From CAYRWK01 sp964427965 (GTDB lineage Bacteria; Patescibacteriota; WWE3; UBA101185; UBA10185), in NCBI GenBank assembly GCA_964427965.1, contig CAYRWK010000046.1, positions 1 to 6,284 of the forward strand: 6,284 bases of DNA, given 5' to 3'. Positions 1-5,588 of the stretch are shown here, piece by piece; the first letter of the stretch is position 1; every line of letters begins with the position of its first letter. Both the position numbers and the translations under genes were made by a program. Under the pieces are notes generated by a model that was given only the letters and a program-made list of their open reading frames with translations, was not told the origin of the DNA and ran no database searches.

Positions 1-51
1 TATGAGAGTATTAAATTGACCTCGGAGACCGTTCTGGATGTACTGAACTAG
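1..51 (+). CDS. possible 3' end of an upstream gene (partial)
   Basis: Frame 1 is open from the window edge to TAG at 49-51 and encodes YESIKLTSETVLDVLN. The composition is protein-like, and it is the longest open frame in the first 88 bases on either strand. No family can be recognised from 16 residues. If real, it would be co-oriented with the RNA methyltransferase that starts 37 bases later. Chance is a serious alternative, because so short an open stretch is not significant by itself. Confidence 0.25.
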   Translation, partial: YESIKLTSETVLDVLN

Positions 52-73
52 CACAGTTATATTTACGTTTGTA

Positions 74-82
74 TGTTAATAT
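74..82 (+). promoter_or_regulatory. extended -10 element TGtTAATAT, leaderless-type
   Basis: TG at 74-75, one base, then TAATAT at 77-82 make an extended -10. Exactly six bases (83-88) separate it from the ATG at 89, so transcription would begin at or next to the start codon. No Shine-Dalgarno-like sequence lies upstream of the ATG, which agrees with a leaderless message. No clear -35 box was seen at the usual distance. Confidence 0.5.
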
Positions 83-88
83 GACCGC

Positions 89-1099
89 ATGCAAAGATAC
101 CTATCCTTCCACATCACAGGCTTTGAAGACCTTGTCAAAGAAGCCCTATACAAAAGATACTCCGATGTTGCCATTGTTGAGCAATCCGACGGCGTTATTG
201 TGTACGAAACCAATGCTCCTATAGGCAAGGTCAATCACAACCCCATTTTTAGTAATACTTTTCTGGTAATTACTTCTTTAGAAAACGCATATGGCAATAA
301 ATTTTTAGACCATATTACAAAGCTTACCCTTAGCAAGACTTTATCAAATGTAAAGGCGGGGGATTCGTTTAGGTTGGTTTTTTCGCATGAAGGCCAGATG
401 TATCCTATCAAGCCTTTTTTTCAGGAAGAGATTGAAAAGTTGATTGCAACTCAGTTAGATTTAAAAGTAAAAAGAGCGGGTTCATATTGGGAGTTTTGGA
501 TTATTACCAGGGAAAATCAACAAGCATATTTTGGGTTACGTTTAACTTACCATCCTTCTTTTGAAAAAATTGTTGCAGAAGGGGAATTACGACCTGATTT
601 AGCTGGTTTGCTATGTTACATCTCTGATCCCCAAAAGACCGATGTTTTTATCGACCCGTTTTGTGGTTATGGCGCCATTCCTTCTGCCAGAACACAAGTT
701 GGTAAATTTAGCAAAGTGTACGGTTTGGATGTAGATAGCAAAAAAATTGAGGAATTAAAAGAGGCTTTAAAAAAAGAAGAAGAGTCTGCAAATATTGATT
801 TTGTGGTAGCAGATATTACAAAAGGATTACCTTTTAAAGATGGTGAGGTTACTCGAATTGTTACAGATCCTCCTTGGGGTGGGTTTGATAAAACAATAAA
901 TATAGAAAAGCTGTATGAAAGCATGTTTAAGGAATGTGCAAGGGTGTTAAGTAAGGATGGCGTAATGGTTTTATTGGTAAATAGGGAATCAATCGCCCCC
1001 AAGATGGTTAGCCAGTTTGGATTTAAAGTAGTTAAAACCTACGATGTATTGGTGTCTGGGATGAAGGCTTCTGTTTACAAGCTTACTAGATTGATATAA
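89..1099 (+). CDS. THUMP-type SAM-dependent RNA guanine-N2 methyltransferase (TrmN/Trm14/Trm11-like)
   Basis: This is a 336-residue cytosolic class I methyltransferase, probably adding N2-methyl groups to guanosine in tRNA or rRNA. The N-terminal half (about 1-150) begins with a strand-rich segment (YLSFHITGFEDLVKEAL, 4-20) typical of the domain preceding THUMP, and the THUMP-like part follows. EGELRPDLAG (164-173) is the usual linker into the catalytic domain. SAM motif I is DPFCGYGAIPSA (189-200). The acidic end of strand 2 is GLDVD (D214), motif III is VVAD (D242), and the catalytic motif IV is DPPWG (260-264), the (D/N)PP(Y/F/W) signature of N2-guanine enzymes. Length fits the TrmN/Trm14 group. 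The start is supported by an extended -10 six bases upstream; there is no ribosome binding site. The family is clear; the exact modified base (m2G6, m2G10 or an rRNA site) cannot be told from sequence. Confidence 0.88.
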   Translation: MQRYLSFHITGFEDLVKEALYKRYSDVAIVEQSDGVIVYETNAPIGKVNHNPIFSNTFLVITSLENAYGNKFLDHITKLTLSKTLSNVKAGDSFRLVFSHEGQMYPIKPFFQEEIEKLIATQLDLKVKRAGSYWEFWIITRENQQAYFGLRLTYHPSFEKIVAEGELRPDLAGLLCYISDPQKTDVFIDPFCGYGAIPSARTQVGKFSKVYGLDVDSKKIEELKEALKKEEESANIDFVVADITKGLPFKDGEVTRIVTDPPWGGFDKTINIEKLYESMFKECARVLSKDGVMVLLVNRESIAPKMVSQFGFKVVKTYDVLVSGMKASVYKLTRLI

Positions 1100-1100
1100 T
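1092..1100 (+). promoter_or_regulatory. perfect extended -10 TGaTATAAT for the ClbS-like gene
   Basis: TG at 1092-1093, one base, then consensus TATAAT at 1095-1100. The element overlaps the last codons and TAA stop of the methyltransferase gene and ends six bases before the ATG at 1107. A TTTACA that could serve as -35 lies at 1074-1079, but the 15-base spacer is short; an extended -10 can work without it. This implies a separate leaderless transcript for the downstream gene, besides possible read-through. Confidence 0.6.
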
Positions 1101-1106
1101 AGAAGA

Positions 1107-1586
1107 ATGGTATTAGAAGAACCAAGAACTAAGAGCGATTTAGTTAATGAGATTGACAGCTCCTTTTCGACTTTAAATGAATATTTGCAAGCCTTTCCTA
1201 AAGAGAAAATCGATCAATTAATTGTTGGAGATTATAATTATAGAGATGTAATAGCCCATTTGTATGAGTGGGAAAACTTTTTAGTTAGCAGTTTAGTTGG
1301 AATCAGTAAAAATACTTTAATACCTCATAAGCTTAATATTAAGAAGATGAATCGGGAATTTTATGATAGAAACAAATTTAAAAGTATAGATGAGGTGATG
1401 AAATTGTTAACAGACAGTCACCAAAAATTGATAACATATTTAAAAGAATTTGATGAAAAACTATTAGGCTTGCCGGATCCCTACTATCCCGAAAAACACA
1501 CTGTATATACTCTTGCGCAGCATTGCTCGAGTTTACACTATCCATGGGCAATCAGGTTTTTGAAGAATTTTACCCCTAAAGCCTAA
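1107..1586 (+). CDS. ClbS/DfsB family four-helix bundle protein
   Basis: This 159-residue protein has the layout of the ClbS/DfsB family (formerly DUF1706, DinB-like four-helix fold). It shows an N-terminal TKSDLVNEID helix (8-17), the helix-2 signature RDVIAHLYEWENFL (46-59), a linker ending in LNIKKMN (76-82), a SIDEVMKLL helix (93-101) and the C-terminal LHYPWAIRFLKNF (143-155), matching the family's SxHYDWAxxxIRK ending. Escherichia coli ClbS, about 166 residues, is a cyclopropane hydrolase that inactivates the DNA-alkylating toxin colibactin; most family members have no known substrate. The gene begins seven bases after the methyltransferase stop, has its own extended -10 and lacks a ribosome binding site. 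Its 3' end overlaps the convergent DNA glycosylase gene by 11 bases. The family call is fairly firm. A detoxifying role is inferred from ClbS and from the glycosylase next door. Confidence 0.78.
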   Translation: MVLEEPRTKSDLVNEIDSSFSTLNEYLQAFPKEKIDQLIVGDYNYRDVIAHLYEWENFLVSSLVGISKNTLIPHKLNIKKMNREFYDRNKFKSIDEVMKLLTDSHQKLITYLKEFDEKLLGLPDPYYPEKHTVYTLAQHCSSLHYPWAIRFLKNFTPKA

Positions 1587-2544
1587 TTAGCTTTTCCAGC
1601 CACGGGATACTCTCGTTTTTTCTTTTCCACCACAAATCTTCCCATACATAATGGACGGCTAATTGTTTGTACTTACCAAATTTTTCAAAGTATTTTAGTA
1701 ATACGTCCACAGGCACAGGATTCTCCGGATCTTTATTAAAGAATAGTTTTGAGTAGATTTTTTGTTCCCAGGGCGATATGTGGCTAAAGAAATCATACCG
1801 ATGGAAAACATCAAATAACAGATACCAAACGGTAGCCGGACCTACACCATATATTTGTAGTAATTCTTTCTTTTGGGTTTCAAAGTCCATATCTCGTAAT
1901 GCCTGTTCATTTACTAAATTCTTGTGATACATTTCATCAACTTTTTTTATTGATTTTGCTCTATAACCAAGCTTAAGCTTTCTTAAATCTTCTTCGGAAA
2001 CATCGCAAAGACTTCCTGGTTTCCAAAACGCCCAGAGTTGTTTACCGTCAAACTCAAGCAACGTGCCGTAGCTCTCAAACAACGCTTGTAGCATCTGTAC
2101 GGATCTTTTTACAAATGTGTTTTGCAGGACGATTCCAATTATTAAGTATTCATATAAAGAACCTGCGTGTCCCGGCCGCATACCCTTAAAGCGTTTAATT
2201 GGTCCTTCTAAATCTTTGTCGTGTTTAAAAAGGTTGTAGAATTCGCATAAATCTATACTTAAATTGTATCTATAGATCATTTCTTCTTGGAGAGAATTTA
2301 TGAATGCGTCAGTTAGGTTTGAAGAGCAATACACCTCGATATGCACTAAAGGTTTTTCTACCGTTCCTTTGTTCATGCACTTTAAGCAGATTTGTTTATC
2401 CTGCCAAAAGTATGTTTGCCATCTTATTCCTGGTTCCCATAAGTTATCACCACTTGGAAAATGACTCGGCTTATGAAAAGTTGAGTCAAAATCAAATGGT
2501 GAGGTTGGGACTATTTCGATTGAGTTACAACTGCTCAGCTTCAT
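1576..2544 (-). CDS. HhH-GPD superfamily DNA glycosylase (AlkA/OGG1-like), atypical active site
   Basis: This 322-residue protein resembles base-excision-repair glycosylases of the AlkA/OGG1 type. Residues about 1-110 look like the N-terminal antiparallel domain of those enzymes. The helical core follows: YLIIGIVLQNTFVKRSVQML (133-152, the usual Q-containing helix), LGYRAKSIKKV (192-202, the lGyRA turn) and the helix-hairpin-helix IYGVGPATVWYLL (231-243). The OGG1 catalytic lysine position after GVG is alanine (A237). The aspartate expected about 20 residues further on is missing: the segment reads FFSHISPWEQKIY (252-264), with only D251 and E260 nearby. There is no four-cysteine Fe-S motif. 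It is the second gene of a minus-strand pair, eight bases after the VOC gene stop, with no ribosome binding site, so translational coupling is likely. Superfamily is likely; substrate (alkylated or oxidised base) and even catalytic activity are open. Confidence 0.75.
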   Translation of the reverse strand: MKLSSCNSIEIVPTSPFDFDSTFHKPSHFPSGDNLWEPGIRWQTYFWQDKQICLKCMNKGTVEKPLVHIEVYCSSNLTDAFINSLQEEMIYRYNLSIDLCEFYNLFKHDKDLEGPIKRFKGMRPGHAGSLYEYLIIGIVLQNTFVKRSVQMLQALFESYGTLLEFDGKQLWAFWKPGSLCDVSEEDLRKLKLGYRAKSIKKVDEMYHKNLVNEQALRDMDFETQKKELLQIYGVGPATVWYLLFDVFHRYDFFSHISPWEQKIYSKLFFNKDPENPVPVDVLLKYFEKFGKYKQLAVHYVWEDLWWKRKNESIPWLEKLIRL

Positions 2545-2552
2545 GAAATTGC

Positions 2553-2918
2553 TTACTTTTTGGGTGGCTCCCCGTGTTGAAACAATTGTAGATAATTTCC
2601 ATCAGGATCTTCAAAGGTTGCAAACCATCCGCCCCAAAACTCTTGACCCGGCATTCTGATAAACTTAACTCCCTTTGATTCAAGCTCTTCTACCGAATTG
2701 TTTATATCCTCTACTTCAAGTGTGATCATGCACCTAAAAGGTTCCAAGGCTTTTTCTGCTGCTTTACTGTGACGATCAAACCCGACAAGCATCCCGTTTA
2801 GGTTATACATACCTGTTGTTTCATCTTTTGTACATCCCAAGACTTCTGTGTAGAATTTGCCCATGGCTTCATCGTTGTCTTTTGTGGCGTAAATAATTGT
2901 ATATCCTTTTATTTTCAT
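2553..2918 (-). CDS. VOC superfamily protein (glyoxalase/bleomycin-resistance fold)
   Basis: This 121-residue single-unit vicinal-oxygen-chelate protein is small, soluble and probably dimeric. Recognisable parts are KFYTEVLGC (21-29), the second half-module ITLEVEDINNSVEELESKG (65-83) and the closing FEDPDGNYLQLFQ (102-114). The metal site looks incomplete: the first strand (GYTIIYA, 5-11) has no histidine, and the final glutamate position is Q111. A binding or sequestering role, as in bleomycin-type resistance proteins, is therefore as likely as glyoxalase chemistry. The start is well supported by AAGGAG five bases upstream, the only strong Shine-Dalgarno in the window. It is the first gene of an operon with the DNA glycosylase and is divergent from the wHTH-Nudix gene. 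Substrate unknown. Confidence 0.82.
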   Translation of the reverse strand: MKIKGYTIIYATKDNDEAMGKFYTEVLGCTKDETTGMYNLNGMLVGFDRHSKAAEKALEPFRCMITLEVEDINNSVEELESKGVKFIRMPGQEFWGGWFATFEDPDGNYLQLFQHGEPPKK

Positions 2919-2923
2919 ATTAT

Positions 2924-2929
2924 CTCCTT
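2924..2929 (-). promoter_or_regulatory. Shine-Dalgarno AAGGAG of the VOC gene
   Basis: On the minus strand AAGGAG lies five bases before the ATG at 2918-2916. It fixes the VOC start. It also shows that the organism uses Shine-Dalgarno initiation for some genes while most others here lack it. Confidence 0.8.
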
Positions 2930-2936
2930 AAAAAAC

Positions 2937-2946
2937 TTAGTACTAA
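2937..2946 (+). promoter_or_regulatory. palindrome TTAGTACTAA in the VOC leader
   Basis: A perfect 10-base palindrome lies eight bases upstream of the VOC Shine-Dalgarno. Its core TAGTACTA resembles the core TAGTACACTA of the larger palindrome at 3003-3020. It could be a second, shorter binding site for the same regulator, placed to affect the VOC-glycosylase operon. A 10-base palindrome can also arise by chance in AT-rich DNA. Confidence 0.3.
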
Positions 2947-2969
2947 TTTCTTGATCTTACGGTACTTAT

Positions 2970-2998
2970 AATCTATTTTAGTCCGCTACTTATGTCTT
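2970..2998 (-). promoter_or_regulatory. candidate promoter of the VOC-glycosylase operon
   Basis: On the minus strand AAGACA (2998-2993) and TAGATT (2975-2970) are separated by 17 bases. Each matches the sigma70 consensus at four of six positions. The implied leader of about 45 bases would contain the palindrome at 2937-2946 and the Shine-Dalgarno. Other AT-rich hexamers such as TAAAAT at 2980-2975 could serve instead. Confidence 0.35.
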
Positions 2999-3002
2999 TT
3001 CC

Positions 3003-3020
3003 AGTGTAGTACACTACACT
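3003..3020 (+). promoter_or_regulatory. palindromic operator candidate AGTGTAGT-AC-ACTACACT
   Basis: Two perfect 8-base arms (3003-3010 and 3013-3020) flank the dinucleotide AC. The palindrome contains the -10-like TACACT (3010-3015) and ends one base before the ATG of the wHTH-Nudix gene. A dimeric winged-helix protein bound here would block RNA polymerase, so autorepression is the natural reading, possibly with control of the divergent VOC operon. The palindrome is plainly visible; the identity of the binder is inferred. Confidence 0.6.
3010..3015 (+). promoter_or_regulatory. -10-like TACACT, leaderless-type, inside the operator
   Basis: TACACT fits TANNNT and is followed by exactly six bases before the ATG at 3022, the same arrangement as at 77-82, 1095-1100, 5661-5666 and 5776-5781. 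No Shine-Dalgarno precedes the start. No convincing -35 was seen. Confidence 0.4.
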
Positions 3021-3021
3021 T

Positions 3022-3696
3022 ATGCATACACTTCAAAAGTTATTAATAAAGCGACTGCTTGATGAAAACGGTAGAACCTACTCATCACTAACAAGCGGTT
3101 ATGATTCTGAAGACAACATTGCTTTTCATTTAAAACAACTTCTATCTGCAAATTTGTTGGAAAAACGTGAGGATAAATACTTTATTACTCCACAGGGAAT
3201 TCATACTATCAATACTTTTCATAAATTGGATCTTAAGGATGACATATTCAAAATGTTTTTTGTTGGTCTTATTTGTAGTTGCGGAGACGAGTATTTAATT
3301 AAACCCCATAAAAATGCCAAGGAGGTTTTTTACAATTTGCCAAGCGAATCACCTTTGTTTGGTGAGAATCTGGTTGAGGCACTACCTCGAATTTTCTGTG
3401 ATGAAACGGATATCCATGTACCATACAAAGACTTTGTCTTTGATTCCTTTCATGTGAAGACTGTGCAAACTAAAGATAAGATGGTTTTGTTTGACGATGC
3501 CTTTGGTATTTATAAAGTAGAAGTTTCACAGGAACAGAAGGAGAAGATGGTGTTAAAGAAGGGCAGCGTTTGGATGGGGCTTTTACAAATAGCAAAATTG
3601 CCAAATAGATGGCCCGAGATTGATTATTGTGTTTTAAGAAAGGATTGGGGACATTATAAGGAGTATGTGGTTACTTGTGATTATGTATTGAAGTAA
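3022..3696 (+). CDS. winged-helix protein with a degenerate C-terminal Nudix domain, putative regulator
   Basis: The protein has 224 residues. Residues about 1-66 form a winged helix: LQKLLIKRLLDENGRTYSSL (4-23), a recognition-helix region NIAFHLKQLLSANLLEKRE (32-50) and the wing-like KYFITPQG (52-59). Residues about 75-224 look like a Nudix fold. The segment from P107 to I131 lines up with the Nudix box as GENLVEALPRIFCDETDI (114-131): G-E, A120 and R123 are kept, but REUxEExG has become RIFCDETD. The first metal-binding glutamate is I124, the next is D127, and the box glycine is D130. Hydrolysis is therefore doubtful, and a ligand-sensing role like that of NrtR regulators is plausible, though NrtR has the opposite domain order. 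The gene is divergent from the VOC operon and has a palindrome over its start. The Nudix call rests on motif alignment by eye. Confidence 0.6.
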   Translation: MHTLQKLLIKRLLDENGRTYSSLTSGYDSEDNIAFHLKQLLSANLLEKREDKYFITPQGIHTINTFHKLDLKDDIFKMFFVGLICSCGDEYLIKPHKNAKEVFYNLPSESPLFGENLVEALPRIFCDETDIHVPYKDFVFDSFHVKTVQTKDKMVLFDDAFGIYKVEVSQEQKEKMVLKKGSVWMGLLQIAKLPNRWPEIDYCVLRKDWGHYKEYVVTCDYVLK

Positions 3697-3700
3697 TTTT

Positions 3701-3709
3701 TGATAGAAT
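3701..3709 (+). promoter_or_regulatory. extended -10 TGaTAGAAT for the dehydrogenase gene
   Basis: TG at 3701-3702, one base, and TAGAAT at 3704-3709 lie just after the wHTH-Nudix stop. Transcription would start near 3716, giving a leader of about 22 bases with no Shine-Dalgarno. Unlike several neighbours, this gene does not have the six-base leaderless spacing. No good -35 was found. Confidence 0.4.
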
Positions 3710-3737
3710 AGTTATAAGTTAGCTACCCCTTGATTAT

Positions 3738-4676
3738 ATGAAAATCTTCTGTATAACATCAAACCCCCAAATAGATTACATTAAATCGGGTTTGGAAAAA
3801 ATCGGGGATCTTCGTATATATAATAAACAGAGGCTTTCTATGAATGAGGTTGTAGCTATTGCTCCAGATGTTGAGATACTAATAGCGGGTTCCTCTGGTA
3901 TAGAAGAAATTTCTAAAGAGCTTATAGATAGATTACCTAAGTTGAAGTTTATTGCCCTACTGACTGTGGGCTATAACTGGGTTGATGTGGAATACGCCAG
4001 GCAAAAAGGAGTTTTGATAAGTAATATTAGGGGTGCAAATTCGGAGTCTGTCGCTGAACACACCTGGGGCATGGTACTTGATCTGGCAAAAAGGATTACA
4101 GAGTTTGACCGAGATGCTCGTCTGAAAGGTGCGTTTAAGTTTAGCGATTATAAAGGTAAAGAGATCTTTGGGAAAACATTAGGTGTGATTGGGATTGGGG
4201 ATATTGGGACAAAAATTGTCCGTTGTTCAAGGGGTTTTAGCATGAAGGTGCTGGGTTATAACCGAAGTGAGAAGCACATAGAGGGTGTACAGATGGTTAG
4301 TTTAGATGTTCTACTAACTGAGGCTGATGTTATTTGTATAGCAGTTCCTTTATCTGATAGTACACGGGAAATGATTGCAGATAAGGAAGTATCGCAAATG
4401 AAAAAAGGCGTTATCGTGGTGAACTGCGCGCGTGAGGAAATAGTCAAGAAATCTGCAATTATAGATGGATTAAAAAAAGGGCGAGTTTTCGGGTATGGAC
4501 TAGAAACAGCTATTATGACTCCTATTGCTAAAGAGGATATTTACTATAGCTTTTCAAACATTATTGTGAGCCCTCACAATGCTTTCAATACAGAGGATGC
4601 GGATAGGAATTCATATGATTTAGTTCTTAATAATATAAAGGCTTTTGTTGAGGGAAGACCACAAAACCTTGTGTAG
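3738..4676 (+). CDS. D-isomer-specific 2-hydroxyacid dehydrogenase family protein, altered active site
   Basis: This 312-residue protein has the full length and domain order of D-2-hydroxyacid dehydrogenases, which reduce 2-keto acids with NAD(P)H in the cytosol. A substrate domain (1-about 98, including LLTVGYNWVDVEYARQKGV, 74-92) is followed by the entry helix NSESVAEHTWGMVL (101-114). The Rossmann domain has GVIGIGDIGTKI (149-160, GxGxxG). At the end of strand 2, where NAD-specific enzymes carry Asp, it reads GYNRS (N175 R176 S177), which may favour NADP. Of the catalytic triad, Arg (R232 in NCARE) and His (H280 in SPHNAFNT) are present. The usual GLDVFxxEP has become GLETAIMTP (254-262), so the catalytic Glu is T261 and the preceding Asp is E256. 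Activity is therefore uncertain. It converges with the Erm-like gene with a seven-base gap and no visible terminator. Confidence 0.85.
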   Translation: MKIFCITSNPQIDYIKSGLEKIGDLRIYNKQRLSMNEVVAIAPDVEILIAGSSGIEEISKELIDRLPKLKFIALLTVGYNWVDVEYARQKGVLISNIRGANSESVAEHTWGMVLDLAKRITEFDRDARLKGAFKFSDYKGKEIFGKTLGVIGIGDIGTKIVRCSRGFSMKVLGYNRSEKHIEGVQMVSLDVLLTEADVICIAVPLSDSTREMIADKEVSQMKKGVIVVNCAREEIVKKSAIIDGLKKGRVFGYGLETAIMTPIAKEDIYYSFSNIIVSPHNAFNTEDADRNSYDLVLNNIKAFVEGRPQNLV

Positions 4677-4683
4677 AAATTTC

Positions 4684-5565
4684 TTATGCTTTCCTTGATC
4701 TATAATGTTTCTTAAGTTTTTCATTTGTGCTCTTATGTATATAGAAGCACCCTTCAACTAACTCCCTTTTCTGTTTGCACACACTCTTTGTAAAAAACTC
4801 AAACAACTTTATCCACTGCTCAAAAGTTAAATCAAGCGGGGCACAATCAAATTCAAACCCTAAGTGTTTATGTAATCTTTTAAACTGCTCGTGTGTTATA
4901 ACGTGCTTTAAGCTTTCCTTAAGCGTTGGCTTCCATCTTGTTGTTGCATAAACTATAAAATCACAATACGTTGGATAGTCGCAAAGAGGTGTATATGGTA
5001 TTTCCAGCCTACCAATTTTCATAAATACCGGTCTAACCCTCGGCTTTGGAGAAAAATCAGACCGTTTTAATTTATCCAGTATTTTAAAATAAAATAACGG
5101 CTTAAGTATTAACGACAGCTGAGTTTCTTTGGGTGTACCTGTTAGTTTTTCAGCCGCCTCCCTTTGTAGTATTAGATATGCACTTTCAGGAGGGTTTTGA
5201 GTGTATAAGAGCTTTCGAATTATTTTGGAAGTGTAGTTAAAAGGAATATTACCTATTACCTTATAACTATATTTTGGAAGAGGGTAGTCGAAAAAATCTT
5301 GATTTAATACACAAACATTAGTCACCCCATTAAGCTCTTTTTTTAAGGAAATAGCTAACTGTGTATCGATTTCCAAAGCAATGATTTTTTTGCAATGTTT
5401 AGATAGTTCTTTGGTAATAGCACCGGTTCCTGCACCAATTTCTATAACAATGTCAGAATTGGAAAAACAAGACTTAGTGATAAGCCTTTTAACAAGCCAC
5501 GGAGAGCATATTGAGTTTTGCGAATAGGCCAAGTACTTGGCTCGCTTTGCGCCTATTCGTTGCAT
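4684..5565 (-). CDS. erm: Erm-type rRNA adenine N6-(di)methyltransferase
   Basis: The 293-residue protein belongs to the Erm/KsgA family, which dimethylates rRNA adenines with SAM. It has YSQN (14-17), motif I EIGAGTGAIT (42-51), ALEID (E65), NQDFF (D90), catalytic NIPFN (106-110), LQREAAEKL (133-141) and SPKPRVRPVFMKI (172-184). Erm (23S A2058, macrolide-lincosamide-streptogramin resistance) is favoured over KsgA (16S) for two reasons: it has NIPFN rather than the usual NLPYN, and a C-terminal domain ending APLDLTFEQWIKLF (242-255) like actinobacterial Erm proteins. The tail (about 260-293) is basic and extends beyond the roughly 245 residues of classical ErmB/C. GGGAG at 5579-5575 lies nine bases upstream of the ATG, and a good promoter is further up. 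A 9-bp stem covers codons 3-15. It converges with the dehydrogenase gene. The family is certain; Erm over KsgA is likely. Confidence 0.85.
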   Translation of the reverse strand: MQRIGAKRAKYLAYSQNSICSPWLVKRLITKSCFSNSDIVIEIGAGTGAITKELSKHCKKIIALEIDTQLAISLKKELNGVTNVCVLNQDFFDYPLPKYSYKVIGNIPFNYTSKIIRKLLYTQNPPESAYLILQREAAEKLTGTPKETQLSLILKPLFYFKILDKLKRSDFSPKPRVRPVFMKIGRLEIPYTPLCDYPTYCDFIVYATTRWKPTLKESLKHVITHEQFKRLHKHLGFEFDCAPLDLTFEQWIKLFEFFTKSVCKQKRELVEGCFYIHKSTNEKLKKHYRSRKA

Positions 5566-5581
5566 TGAAGATTACTCCCAT
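5489..5581 (-). CDS. short frame overlapping the erm start (possible leader peptide)
   Basis: An ATG at 5581-5579 opens a 30-codon frame, beginning MGVIFNATNRRKASQV, that overlaps the erm start out of frame and ends in TAA. The ATG follows the erm promoter's -10 (TAGAGT, 5594-5589) by seven bases, so the transcript could begin at it. Codons 10-12 (RRK) fit the +X+ pattern at which macrolides stall ribosomes. Against it: classical erm leader peptides end before the methylase start, and a ribosome stalled here would cover the erm start. Chance is quite possible. Confidence 0.18.
   Translation of the reverse strand: MGVIFNATNRRKASQVLGLFAKLNMLSVAC
5521..5559 (-). promoter_or_regulatory. hairpin in the first codons of erm
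   Basis: CGAATAGGC (5521-5529) and GCCTATTCG (5551-5559) form a perfect 9-bp stem in the message across codons 3-15. Inside it, GCCAAGTACTTGGC (5528-5541) is a perfect 14-base palindrome that can form a competing hairpin using two bases of the outer stem. Such early alternative folds could hold down translation until a ribosome pauses, as in erm attenuation. The pairing is plain; regulation is inferred. Confidence 0.4.
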
Positions 5582-5588
5582 AACCGCC

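Noticed and set aside
667..1002. 111-codon open frame on the minus strand inside the RNA methyltransferase gene
   Set aside because: It lies antisense to conserved SAM motifs, has no promoter or ribosome binding site, and its product resembles no family.
2304..2546. 80-codon plus-strand frame antisense to the DNA glycosylase N-terminus
   Set aside because: It is fully contained in a better-supported gene and has no start signal or recognisable product.
2963..2993. Direct repeat TACTTAT at 2963-2969 and 2987-2993
   Set aside because: Seven bases repeated in AT-rich intergenic DNA is weak, and no third copy with the same spacing follows.
4256..4447. 63-codon minus-strand frame within the dehydrogenase gene
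   Set aside because: It is antisense to the Rossmann core of the dehydrogenase and has low-complexity Ser/Thr/Ile composition typical of shadow frames.
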